A stretch of 64,000 nt of DNA from an uncultured Desulfatiglans sp. Its GTDB lineage: Bacteria > Desulfobacterota > DSM-4660 > Desulfatiglandales > Desulfatiglandaceae. Of the stretch, positions 28,382-37,452 are shown one piece after another. Each line of letters opens with the position of its first letter. Position 1 is the stretch's first letter. Position numbers and translations under genes: made by a program. The notes below the pieces were generated by a model. That model was not told where the DNA came from. It searched no databases and saw only the letters and a list, made by a program, of their open reading frames with translations. The stretch lies in the NCBI GenBank assembly GCA_900498135.1, contig LR026961.1:3961215-4025214 (forward strand), written 5' to 3'.

Positions 28382-31300
28382 TTAGAGGTTATGCACATGC
28401 AAGATTCCATTCCTCAAGGTGGCTTTGGCCAAGTCGACCAGATGCTGGTGATGCGTAAAAAAGATGATTTGGGTATTCCGGGCGAGGCAGGCCATGCTTG
28501 CGAGGGCGGCTGCGGACCTGTCGTCATCGAAGTGGACCAGCACATCATCTACAATGAAGGGCATCGGACCGCTGGTTTTGATGTGTTTTTCGAGCCCCCC
28601 CATCCGCAGCGACAAAAACAGCTGATCGCGGCTCCCATCGCTCATCTCGTGGACCATGAGCGTCCGCCCGTCCGGCCGAAGCGCCTTGATGACCGGCTCT
28701 CCCTGCTCATCATAATCCGCTCTGAGCCCCTCGAAGGCGCCCCGCGTCATCGTCCTGAAATACCTGCCGGCGGCATCGAGCACCGGACTTTGGTTTTTTT
28801 GCCGATAGCGTTCGATGGCCCTTGCGAGAATGAGGGAGGACAGCTTCAATCGAATGTAGTGCTCGACATCCGCTTCGACCTTCCCGGCCAGCCCCGCGAC
28901 CCTCTCAGCGATGTCGGCCGCGCGGGACTCTCCGCCGATGGCTTCCAGTTCTTTCCTTTGCAGGACAATCTCTTCGACCCACTTTTTCTGCTCCTGCTGC
29001 AATGCCGATTTTTCCTGGTTCAATCGCGCCAGTCTGGCCGTCAGTTCGTCGGGATCGTGGGCTTGCACCTCGGCTACGAAGGCGGCGAACTCCTGTCCAG
29101 AGGCAAGCTCCGCAAGACGTTCGTTTGCAGTGTCAAGGTCCACCATCAGCCTGGCTTTCGAGGCCGCCCGTTTTTCGATTTCCGGCAGCCGATCCGGCGC
29201 ATCCGTCTGCGCCTCCTCGCACAACAGCCGCAGTTTTTCACGTTCGGCCGCCAGGTCATTCCTGATTGTCAGAAGCTCGGCATGTTTTTTCCTCCGTTCT
29301 TCCTCGAACCGTTTTCGATCCCTGAACCGCGACTGCTCCGCTGTCAGCCGGTCGTTCAGCTCCGTAATCGCCTCCGTGGCTTCGGCGGCTAAGAGATCCG
29401 CGGCTGTTTTATCCAGTAGATCCCTTACACGGATGGCGTATTTTTCATAGTTGGACTGCATGCCGTCGATCCGCTGCCGTTTGTCACGGGCCTTTTCCAG
29501 TTCACCGAACACCTGGTCCAGCGCCAGAACGAAGTCATTGACGTCTTCCGGGGTCGCACCGGCTGAAAACCCGAGTTTGCCGACCACCTGGGTCCACTGT
29601 GCGGCCCAGGTCTTCAGGTCCCGTTCGCACTCCTCTTTTCGCTGCAGACTGTCGTTGATCTGCCGCTCATAGCCGGCGATCTCGGATTCGCGCCTCTCTC
29701 GCTCCTTGACGAGCCAGTCGTTTTCCCGCCGGGTCCGCCTCGCAAGATCCAGCAGAACCGTATAGTCAAAAGCAGTTGGAAGGGGCACATTCAATTCCTT
29801 CAATCTCGCCGCCAATTCTCCGGCCATCCGTTCCATGTCGATTTTCAGTTGCATGGCTGTCATTCTTTTCCTTCGGCATTCCAAGGCGCTGCGTCTGATC
29901 TCCTCGGCCTTCGCCGCCCATGCCTGCATTTCCCGGGGCTTCAGCGGTGCAATGTCCAGGGGTCGCCACAGGGCTTCCCATTCATCCCAGCGAACGGCTC
30001 GGCCCTTTTCCCGGGCCTCCTGAAGCCTCACATTCGCCACAACCGCGTCGCGAAGATCCTGCACCGCCGATTTCAGCGCCTGGGCACGCGCCACATCCTC
30101 TGCATCTCTGCGAAGGATGTCCGCCGTCTCATCCGCGATGGAGACCGCCTTTTCATAAGCCCCCGCCAGGTCGGACCCGGAGGACACGGCATCGATGAAA
30201 CCCTGATCCGCTTCCCCCTCCTCCAGCCAGACCGAGCGCACCGAACGCCACCCCCGCTCCCTCATGCCGCGGTGGGAGAGCAGATCCTCGACCGAAGGCA
30301 GATCCCCCGATTCTGTCAAATCCAAAAGCGCCTTTTGCTTTTTTTTCAGCTCCGCGTTTTGACGCGCTGCCTCCTTTTTGAGGTCTTCGATGCCTTGGTC
30401 CAGTTCCAGGAAAGCCGTCTCGAAGCCCCGCATCGTTTCTGCAGAGGGAATAGCCAACTTCTCCAAGGCATCCAGTTCCCCGGACCACAGGCCCAAAGCC
30501 GACAGATCGGCTTCGGCCTGCTCCAGAGCCGAACGGTACTCCAGTTGGGCATGGGAAAGCTGCTCTTCGATCTTTCCCAGTCCCCCGGCGCGGTCGAGGC
30601 TGTCCTCCAATGAAGACGTCTCTTTCGGCCTTTCAAGGACGTCAAGATCCTCCTTGGCGGCGGCTAAATGGGCTTTTGCACCTTGCAGATCTGTCTCGGC
30701 ACGACCGGACGCCTCTTCCAGCTTGGCGAACCGGTTCCCCAGCCTCTGAATCCGGGATTTGTCCGCGGTGGAGAGCCTGAGGTCCTCGATGCCCTCCAGG
30801 GTCAACCCGGCCCGCAGAAGACGGATATGGCCTTGCGCAGACTCCTGGTGACGGTGGATTTCACCCCTCAGTTTCTTCATGTCGGCCAGGGCAGTCGTGT
30901 GAATGCCGACCTGCTTCGCCAGAGCTTCGATGATTTTTGCATGGGAGATGATGTCATCGTCATAGGTCAGCGTCTCGAGGCTCTGCTCGATCTCCGCCAG
31001 TTCCTGACGCAGGTTCTGCTCCCCCAATTCTGCGGTTCTCATCTTAACCTGGGCTTCGACCCTGCGCTGGCCGAAATCCTCCACCAAATCCGGTACAGGG
31101 CCAAGGTCGGCGAGGGCTTTTTGCAGTTCGTCTCGACGGGTCACATGCTTGAGTGCGTCGCGATGGCGGGACAAAAGACTGATTTCCGAAGACATGGCCT
31201 CCAGACGATCGGCGGCCCCGGCCTCGCGAGCACAAAGCTCATCCAGCCTCTCTTTCATCTTCTTCCACTGCTGCCGGCTGGCCGACGCAGAGCGAAGTTC

Positions 31301-31885
31301 CTTGTTCAAACGCTCGATTTCAGCAAGATCGGCATTGATAACAGCCTTTTGAGCCCTGGGCCGAAACAGGTTGTCCTGCTTTTCATCAAGCCCGGCCATG
31401 ACCTGCCTCAGGATATTCAGCCCGGAAGTGGCGGCGAAAAGGGCATGGCCCAGCTCGCCCCCGGCCGCCAGGACGCTTTCCACCCCCTGGCGGAGGGATT
31501 GATGGGAAATGCCGAAGGCATGTTCGAACGCCTGGCGATCCATCTTCCCCAAAACGGCATCCAACTGGAATTGTTCCACGGGTTTTCCGGTCTCATCATC
31601 GATCAGATCGTTTTTCCGCCGCTTGTACCGCGTCAGGTTCAGCAGGCTGCCGTCGGAAAGCCGCAGAGACCCGCCCACCTCGAGATTCTTGTAATCATGC
31701 AGCCAGGCGTCCTCCACCTTGTGGCCAAACCCGTACAGCAGCCCCAGCATGGCGCGCAGGGCGGTGCTCTTCCCGGCTTCGTTCGGTCCAAAAAGGATGT
31801 GCAGACCGAAGTCGTCGCCGGAAAGATCCACCAGCTTATCGGTAAAGGGGCCGAAGGCCCGGAGCCTCAGAACGTCGATCTTCAT
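28382..31885 (-). CDS. YhaN/SbcC-like SMC-type ATPase
   Basis: A 1167-residue ATPase of the Rad50/SbcC/YhaN type. The N-terminus is MKIDVLRLRAFGPF with Walker A FGPNEAGKSTALRAMLGLLY; the C-terminus carries the signature-like MVHEMSDGSRDQLFLSLRM and Walker B FIVDDVLVHFDDDRS with FFTHH after it. Between them are long coiled-coil arms rich in Glu, Lys and Leu. Start and stop overlap the upstream nuclease gene by 4 bases (ATGA), so the products act together. The pair should process DNA ends or hairpins, by analogy to SbcCD; YhaN is the closest family. An upstream open extension is the shadow of the partner gene. Confidence 0.88.
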   Translation of the reverse strand: MKIDVLRLRAFGPFTDKLVDLSGDDFGLHILFGPNEAGKSTALRAMLGLLYGFGHKVEDAWLHDYKNLEVGGSLRLSDGSLLNLTRYKRRKNDLIDDETGKPVEQFQLDAVLGKMDRQAFEHAFGISHQSLRQGVESVLAAGGELGHALFAATSGLNILRQVMAGLDEKQDNLFRPRAQKAVINADLAEIERLNKELRSASASRQQWKKMKERLDELCAREAGAADRLEAMSSEISLLSRHRDALKHVTRRDELQKALADLGPVPDLVEDFGQRRVEAQVKMRTAELGEQNLRQELAEIEQSLETLTYDDDIISHAKIIEALAKQVGIHTTALADMKKLRGEIHRHQESAQGHIRLLRAGLTLEGIEDLRLSTADKSRIQRLGNRFAKLEEASGRAETDLQGAKAHLAAAKEDLDVLERPKETSSLEDSLDRAGGLGKIEEQLSHAQLEYRSALEQAEADLSALGLWSGELDALEKLAIPSAETMRGFETAFLELDQGIEDLKKEAARQNAELKKKQKALLDLTESGDLPSVEDLLSHRGMRERGWRSVRSVWLEEGEADQGFIDAVSSGSDLAGAYEKAVSIADETADILRRDAEDVARAQALKSAVQDLRDAVVANVRLQEAREKGRAVRWDEWEALWRPLDIAPLKPREMQAWAAKAEEIRRSALECRRKRMTAMQLKIDMERMAGELAARLKELNVPLPTAFDYTVLLDLARRTRRENDWLVKERERRESEIAGYERQINDSLQRKEECERDLKTWAAQWTQVVGKLGFSAGATPEDVNDFVLALDQVFGELEKARDKRQRIDGMQSNYEKYAIRVRDLLDKTAADLLAAEATEAITELNDRLTAEQSRFRDRKRFEEERRKKHAELLTIRNDLAAEREKLRLLCEEAQTDAPDRLPEIEKRAASKARLMVDLDTANERLAELASGQEFAAFVAEVQAHDPDELTARLARLNQEKSALQQEQKKWVEEIVLQRKELEAIGGESRAADIAERVAGLAGKVEADVEHYIRLKLSSLILARAIERYRQKNQSPVLDAAGRYFRTMTRGAFEGLRADYDEQGEPVIKALRPDGRTLMVHEMSDGSRDQLFLSLRMGGLEKHIKTSGPMPFIVDDVLVHFDDDRSAAALASMACLARNTQIIFFTHHQHLVDLAKATLRNGILHVHNL

Positions 31886-33126
31886 GACGCCTCCTGCTTG
31901 CTTTGGGCATCCGCAAGAGCAGTCAGCAGCAAGGCTCCGGCGTCTTCCAGCACCCGCTTCATATCGTTCAGCGGAATTTTCAAGCCGCTGCCTGCGAGTT
32001 TGGACCTGAGGTCCGTGAGGTCCAGATCGATCTCCTCGGGATGGGCAGCCAACTCGTCCATGTAGCGCAGCAGTTCGCCCTGGGGGGTGTCGCTTTGCGC
32101 CAGTTGCTGGAGATCCGCCTCCGGACCGGTTTGCACTTCGACCTTTTCGATCCAGACCGTATTTCCTGAAACATCCGATGCAACCGCTCTGAGGTGCGCG
32201 GTCAGCGCGATCGGATCGGAGCAAAGCCGTCCATGAGCGGCGCAGCGCCCTTTTAAAACCCCACGCACACAGCAGGGCCGGCCGCCCTCGCCGCGGATGG
32301 CCACGCCGAGGGCCTTGCCGAATAAGGAAGCGGCATCCTGAATGCTCTCAGCCCCGCTGACGTCTGCAACGACGACAAGCCAACCGACCACATCCAGGGG
32401 AACGAACTCGGTTGTCAACACCCCCTGGTCCGCTTCGACCCATACGCACCCTTTCCGGCCGGTTTCCCTGATATGCCGACCCTGCGTGCAGCCGGCATAG
32501 ACGATGCGGGGCGTTTCCCGCAAAACCGAAAAACGGTGAACGTGGCCCAGGGCCCAGTAATCATAGCCCTTGGACGCCAGTTCATCGACCGTGCAAGGGG
32601 CGTAAGGCAAGTGCCCCCGGGCGCCGGAGGTCAAACAATGCAACAGGCCGATGTTGAGCTTGCCGTCCACCGGATCCGGATAGGCAGCGGCCAGGTTGGC
32701 CGTAACCTCCGCAGATGCATAGCTCTGTCCGTGGACCGCGATCCCGAGATCGTCCAGAAGCCACGTCTCGGGCTTGCGGGACTTGAACACCTTGACGCTG
32801 TCCGGCAAGGGCAGGGTCTTGGTCATGGCGTTGGCCGCATCGTGGTTGCCCCGGACAATGGCCACCCGCACTCCAGCCTCTGCCAGGCGCCGCATCTGCG
32901 AGGCAAAGTAAAGGCCGGTATTGAAATCCTGCCAGTCGCCGTCATAGAGATCCCCTGCGATCAGCAGCAACGGAACGTCTTCCAGGAGAATGAAATTGAC
33001 CAGATTGTCGAGCGCCTGCCGTGTGGCGCCCCGGATCTCCTCGACGGAAGGCGCACCCTCGTAAGAAAACAACCCCCTGAGGGGCGAATCCAGATGAATG
33101 TCAGCAGCGTGAACAAACGTAACCAT
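31882..33126 (-). CDS. YhaO/SbcD-like metallophosphoesterase (DNA exonuclease)
   Basis: A 414-residue calcineurin-like nuclease. The metal-binding motifs are all present: FVHAADIHLDSPL (DxH), LLIAGDLYDG (GDxxD), VRGNHDA (GNHD), IGLLHC and ALGHVHRF (GHxH). The C-terminal ~150 residues correspond to the capping and ATPase-binding region. GGGAGG precedes ATG 33126. It is the Mre11-type half of the complex with the following ATPase. Confidence 0.9.
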   Translation of the reverse strand: MVTFVHAADIHLDSPLRGLFSYEGAPSVEEIRGATRQALDNLVNFILLEDVPLLLIAGDLYDGDWQDFNTGLYFASQMRRLAEAGVRVAIVRGNHDAANAMTKTLPLPDSVKVFKSRKPETWLLDDLGIAVHGQSYASAEVTANLAAAYPDPVDGKLNIGLLHCLTSGARGHLPYAPCTVDELASKGYDYWALGHVHRFSVLRETPRIVYAGCTQGRHIRETGRKGCVWVEADQGVLTTEFVPLDVVGWLVVVADVSGAESIQDAASLFGKALGVAIRGEGGRPCCVRGVLKGRCAAHGRLCSDPIALTAHLRAVASDVSGNTVWIEKVEVQTGPEADLQQLAQSDTPQGELLRYMDELAAHPEEIDLDLTDLRSKLAGSGLKIPLNDMKRVLEDAGALLLTALADAQSKQEAS

Positions 33127-33169
33127 GGAACCTCCCAGCCACATTGCGTGTTGGCGTTTTCGAAATCAA

Positions 33170-33697
33170 GAATTCTGCTGTGCATATTTCAAGATCTTCC
33201 ACACAGAAATCTGTGCAGACGTCCATCATGGCATGCACCATTTCCATCCTTTTCGTCGCCCTCTTCACTTACTCGCGCATTTCACGGAGCGCATCGGGAT
33301 AGCCCATTCGCCGTCAGTAAAGCAAATTGATTTCCATCCGGAAGTCACAGGTTCAACCCAGTCTCACATCCGCCCTTCCCATACCCGACCGCAATGGATG
33401 TAACCCTGGCGCACAGTTTGCAAGGTCGTAAGCGCTGCTGCGGTCGCCGCCAGACTCGGGCAACCCCGACGGTGTCCATCCGCAAAGGGGCGCAAGCGAT
33501 GATGCGGTTTCCAGTTCGGAAACAACGGTTTTTGTTGGCCGCTTCCGCCGCGCAATTTCACCGCCGGCCGTCGAATCCCGGTTTGGGCTTTGCTGAAAAG
33601 ACCCAAACCTATGCGCAGGCAGTGCATGAATCACGGCATGGGGCATCGGCTGAAACAGTATCACGTTATCCTGAAACTGCAAATAAGGAGCTTTAAC
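33170..33697. other. Gene-poor leader region with a partly duplicated block
   Basis: No gene is supported here. A stretch near 33186-33226 (ending CAGAAATCTGTGCAGACG) recurs in altered form near 35664-35701 (ACTGCAATCTGTGCAGACA). Both precede versions of the same lipoprotein gene, so the duplication seems to include the upstream region. Confidence 0.4.
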
Positions 33698-34396
33698 ATG
33701 GTAAAAAATCTGTTATTCGTCGTGGCGATTCTTTCTCTCTGCAATGCCTGTGCAAGCAAGACCCCTTTCGTCTACAACCCTCCCCCTATCGGTGCAAACC
33801 GCTCGGGAAGCCTCTCGATCAGCCTGGATAGACTGGATGACCGGCGGCAGGGTGACACCGATATCGATGCCATCTTCGAACAGCACCCTGTCGAGGAGAT
33901 CGATCGCATCATCGAGCACGAAATGATAAGCACCGGCCTTTTCAGCAGCGTCGTGCGGCCCGACTCCAGAGCCGAGGGTGAAACGGGATTCATGGAATCA
34001 AACGAGACCGACCTGCACGCAGACCTGGACCTCCTCATGCTGCAATGGGAGTGCCCGGATGGGGACGAAATCGCGGCTACAACGGTTGTCCTCAGTGCGT
34101 TGACGGGTGTGGTGGGAGGATTGATCTACGCCTGCACCGAGACCTATGTCATCGGAACAGCCCACATGGATCTGAAATTGACTGACGTGAAAACGGGTGA
34201 TCTGCTCTTCGAAAAGACCTACATCGCCGACTACAATCATCCATGCTCCAAGATCAAATTCGATCATCCAACCACAAAGGCTGAGGCCATCGGTGGATCG
34301 GTTCAGGTGCTCATGCAGGAATTCAAAGCGGATCTGAATTCACTGCTTGGCGGCAAGGCATTTCAATCAGCCGGAATTTCGAGAACCTGCGAATGA
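33698..34396 (+). CDS. Predicted lipoprotein of unknown function
   Basis: A 232-residue protein with a lipoprotein signal (MVKNLLFVVAILSLCNAC; lipobox LCNAC). The mature part has acidic and beta-rich stretches such as DTDIDAIFEQHPVEEIDRII and a small Gly/Ala-rich hydrophobic segment (VVLSALTGVVGGLIYA), followed by MDLKLTDVKTGDLLFEKTY. I do not recognise the family; the layout resembles envelope proteins that bind other surface components. AAGGAG lies before ATG 33698. A decayed partial copy of this gene is at 35785-35952. Confidence 0.75.
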   Translation: MVKNLLFVVAILSLCNACASKTPFVYNPPPIGANRSGSLSISLDRLDDRRQGDTDIDAIFEQHPVEEIDRIIEHEMISTGLFSSVVRPDSRAEGETGFMESNETDLHADLDLLMLQWECPDGDEIAATTVVLSALTGVVGGLIYACTETYVIGTAHMDLKLTDVKTGDLLFEKTYIADYNHPCSKIKFDHPTTKAEAIGGSVQVLMQEFKADLNSLLGGKAFQSAGISRTCE

Positions 34397-34586
34397 AGCC
34401 CCTCCCGGAAAGCCTGCCAGACAAACACGGAACTCTCAGGCCCCCTGGCCTTCTTTATCAGGCGGTTGAAAAAACCCGACTGCTGCGCTGCTCGCATTCC
34501 ATGCAGCTGGCTTAGCATCCAGGCGTTTTTCAACTGCCTGTGTGCACGATGGGTTTTTCAATACACTGTTCAGGGCTACCCTTCCT

Positions 34587-35603
34587 TCATCTGGGTACCC
34601 TTCGCCCCTCTTGCCTGCGCGCCAGCGCGGACTCCCCGATCTCCCGCATCCGCTGGTTCAGCGGTGATGGATCGAAATACCGATTCGGTTGATTCTTGTG
34701 AAACCACGGTTCGGCGAGCACCGCACGCTGCAACCCGGGATCGGTGTCCATTTCCCGCACGACGCTTGCGGCCCGATCCATGGCACGGGGCATGATGCAA
34801 TATCTCCAAAACACCTTATAGAAGAATGGGATTCGTTTGAGCCATCCGGGAAAGCGGGCGGATTCCGCGGCCTCATAGTCGCTGACGTTGATAAAGCTCC
34901 GCGGGTTGAATTCCCGCGCCACCGCGGGATTGCCCCAATAAATCGGTATGCAGCCCGCCCTCATGGCATCGACCAGCTTCTCCGAAGTATAACCGCGGTA
35001 ACTGCGGTTCTCGAAGACCAGGGCGAACCGGAACGTTTGGAAAAAGCGGCACTTGAGGGCCTGAAACTCTCCATTCCCCCTTGACCTCCCGGGATCCCCG
35101 TCCGAAATCGGCGGCGCATTGTTCCTGCTGAGCCCCGGGGCGACAACCCTGTGGTATGCCGCCAACCGATCGAACATGGCACAGCGGGCCCAGGCATCCT
35201 TGTATGCGACGTAGGCGCAAAAGTCCCTACGCCTTTCCGCCATGATCCTGTCGGCGTAGTCTCCAGTCTTGACCAACTCCCGCCCCCAGTCATCGCGGAA
35301 AGCGCGGCCGTCGATCTCGATGGCATATAACGGTACTCTGAGGTGACGAGGGTGATGAAAATCTTCATCGTATTCGTAAGAAAATGCCCAATCGGCTGCC
35401 GACATGTCCGGACGGCTGGCCTCACCCGTATAGAAGACCTTCAAATAGTCGCCCGCAGGCAGTTCGCCTTGGAATACCGAAAAGAACAGGATATCCGGGT
35501 TCGCCGCGATCTCGACGTCGAAATGCATTCGCAAGGCATTGACCAGAAAGTTTCGCTCGGGGCTGAAATTCGGCCACCATTTTGCAAAATTTACACACAG
35601 CAC
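34587..35603 (-). CDS. Glycosyltransferase family 10 (alpha-1,3-fucosyltransferase-like)
   Basis: The C-terminal half carries the GT10 block FALVFENRSYRGYTSEKLVD, AMRAGCIPIYWGNP and FNPRSFINVSDY, which binds the GDP-sugar donor. The N-terminal part (WWPNFSPERNFL, YTGEASRPD, FSYEYD) matches the acceptor half. It probably adds fucose or a similar sugar to a surface glycan. Length 338. The start is GTG 35603, chosen because conserved sequence begins right there. It stands alone between the lipoprotein gene and its decayed copy. Confidence 0.85.
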   Translation of the reverse strand: MLCVNFAKWWPNFSPERNFLVNALRMHFDVEIAANPDILFFSVFQGELPAGDYLKVFYTGEASRPDMSAADWAFSYEYDEDFHHPRHLRVPLYAIEIDGRAFRDDWGRELVKTGDYADRIMAERRRDFCAYVAYKDAWARCAMFDRLAAYHRVVAPGLSRNNAPPISDGDPGRSRGNGEFQALKCRFFQTFRFALVFENRSYRGYTSEKLVDAMRAGCIPIYWGNPAVAREFNPRSFINVSDYEAAESARFPGWLKRIPFFYKVFWRYCIMPRAMDRAASVVREMDTDPGLQRAVLAEPWFHKNQPNRYFDPSPLNQRMREIGESALARRQEGRRVPR

Positions 35604-35784
35604 CGGCCGATCAGCCCCCAGAGAATTCTGAACCGTGCTTAAAATCGGAAAACCCGCTCTGCCTGTTTGAAGTTCTCACACACTGCAATCTGTGCAGACA
35701 CCCGCAACGGTACTCACCGCCTCGGACCCTTTCCCCGATTCCATCACTTGTCTGCTTCTGCGGCGCAGGAAAGCGAACCCTTAT

Positions 35785-35952
35785 TTCCCGGCACTTCGAA
35801 GGCGGCGAAACTCATGGAATCCAGCCGTGTTGACCTGCACACGGACCTGGACCTTTTCATGCTGGAATGGAAGTACCGGAATGGAAGTGAAATTTGAGTT
35901 CCTGACCACAAAGGCTGAGGCCCTCGGCGAATTCCTTGAGATGCCTATGTAG
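35785..35952 (+). pseudogene. Decayed partial copy of the 33698 lipoprotein gene
   Basis: ATGGAATCCAGCC then GACCTGCACACGGACCTGGA matches the middle of the intact gene (33992 on: GACCTGCACGCAGACCTGGA). After CGGAATGGAAGTGAAAT the match jumps about 175 bases to ACCACAAAGGCTGAGGCC (34270 in the intact gene). So there is an internal deletion and a frame break (TGA). Confidence 0.8.
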
Positions 35953-36081
35953 GGCAGACAACACTTGTTTCCTTAAAATGGGCTTTTGGGCCTGCAAAAG
36001 CCGGCTCTAAGGCTGAAAATCGCTATCTTTTCACGCGATAACATCGTGATTTCAAGCAGATGGCTTGGTCCGACCCCACGA

Positions 36082-36921
36082 TCAACCCAGTTCGAAGCTG
36101 GTGATCCCGTAAATGCCCTCCAGGGGCAGCCGCGGGGCATCGCCTTTATAGATCCGGGCCGTTTCGAACACCTTCTGCATGGCGTGCCGCTCGGCCAGTT
36201 CGCGCGCAAACGGGTTGCAGACGGGAATGTCCAAGAAAAACTTTTCGCCCGCGGCGAATCCCGTCAGGGATCGGAAGAGGTCTTCAGCGACCTGGGGTGC
36301 GTCCGCAAAAAGCGGTCCGATTTTGAAACCGACCCGGCATGGACGGATGACCCCGTAGCCGGCCACGCGCCCGTCGACGGTCGCAGCGCAGCCTCTGGTT
36401 CCCGGCCGGGTGATCCACCGCTCCAGAAAGGCCGTGCGGGAGGCGGGGAAAAAACGGCGGTCATATCGCTCGAGTTCGCTGAACGGCAGCTCGCGCAAAT
36501 CGGAGAGAGGCCGGCCGGAAGAGGCCCCGACCCCTTCATAGCGCGCGTTCTGATGCGCAATGCGGAACCCGATCTGTTCATACTTTGGCAGCATCCCCAC
36601 CACCCCGTCGCCCCCCACGGTGCGGTCGCCGAGATATTCCATGGCTTTGCGGGTGAGCATCATACCGATTCCGAGGTGCCGTACATCCTCACGCACGATG
36701 AAAAATCCCGCGAACGCGAAATTCTCGTCATAGGCGACGGCCGAGATGCAGCCAGCCGGCTCACCGTCGATCTCGGCCATGAAGAAGCCGCGCGGATCAG
36801 CGGCGTAAAAACATTCGGCGTCGTATAGGCCGGGGTTCCAGCCTTCCTGCGCAGCCCACTCGAGGGCCAGTTCGACTTCATCCCCCTCCATGCGCCGGAT
36901 CGCGATCTTTTCCCTGCTCAT
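36082..36921 (-). CDS. GNAT N-acetyltransferase with second C-terminal domain
   Basis: A 279-residue protein with a GNAT core at residues about 30-130: FFMAEIDGEPAGCISAVAY, then FFIVREDVRHLGIGMMLTRK, whose RHLGIG is the acetyl-CoA loop. The C-terminal half (about 150-270, with TRGCAATVDGRVAGYGVIRP) is the extra domain of YitH/Acetyltransf_18-type proteins. Substrate unknown. ATG 36921 is preceded by AGGGGAAAT; the open frame extends upstream without conserved sequence. Confidence 0.82.
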   Translation of the reverse strand: MSREKIAIRRMEGDEVELALEWAAQEGWNPGLYDAECFYAADPRGFFMAEIDGEPAGCISAVAYDENFAFAGFFIVREDVRHLGIGMMLTRKAMEYLGDRTVGGDGVVGMLPKYEQIGFRIAHQNARYEGVGASSGRPLSDLRELPFSELERYDRRFFPASRTAFLERWITRPGTRGCAATVDGRVAGYGVIRPCRVGFKIGPLFADAPQVAEDLFRSLTGFAAGEKFFLDIPVCNPFARELAERHAMQKVFETARIYKGDAPRLPLEGIYGITSFELG

Positions 36922-37452
36922 ATTTCCCCTGCGTGATCCTGTAATCGATCGAAAAAACTTCTTTCCGAATGGCAACGAACCTTCGGGAACGCCCTCATGG
37001 AACATTTTGGCAACTGTAACCAAGTTCGAGGACGATGTTAACAAAAAATTTCAAAAGAGAAATGTGTCTGCAAAATCAGAAATGAAACCGGATCCGGCCT
37101 TTCGGTTTTCATTCCTGATCGCTGCCCTCCTTCTCACATCGAGATCCGGGGCTACCGGGTGAAAAACCTCTACGGCAGAATTCGATCGCAGGTTGCGGGT
37201 TGGTTCCTGCCAAAAGAAATGCTAATATGCGCCAGATTCGCGCGGCAATTGCCCTTCCCACCACCATCCAAAGGCAGATTTCCGCTGGGAAGCCGCTCCC
37301 GGGCGATGGAGGGAAGCCACACCTCGAACCTGCCTCAAAAGGAGATATCCTGAAGACAAATTCGCCAAGCCTGTTGACATCGAACATCAGCCTATTTCAC
37401 TGCTTTATCCTGTGTCAGATCAGAGGTCTTTTATCGAAAGGAGGATTACACG
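36922..37452. other. Intergenic region without recognised genes
   Basis: 531 bases between divergent genes. Short open frames lack ribosome sites and conserved features. A TTGACA at 37375 has no convincing partner. Confidence 0.4.

Noticed and set aside
36082-37044. Start of the acetyltransferase at 37044
   Set aside because: Family similarity begins just after ATG 36921, which has a purine-rich site; the extra 41 residues look random.
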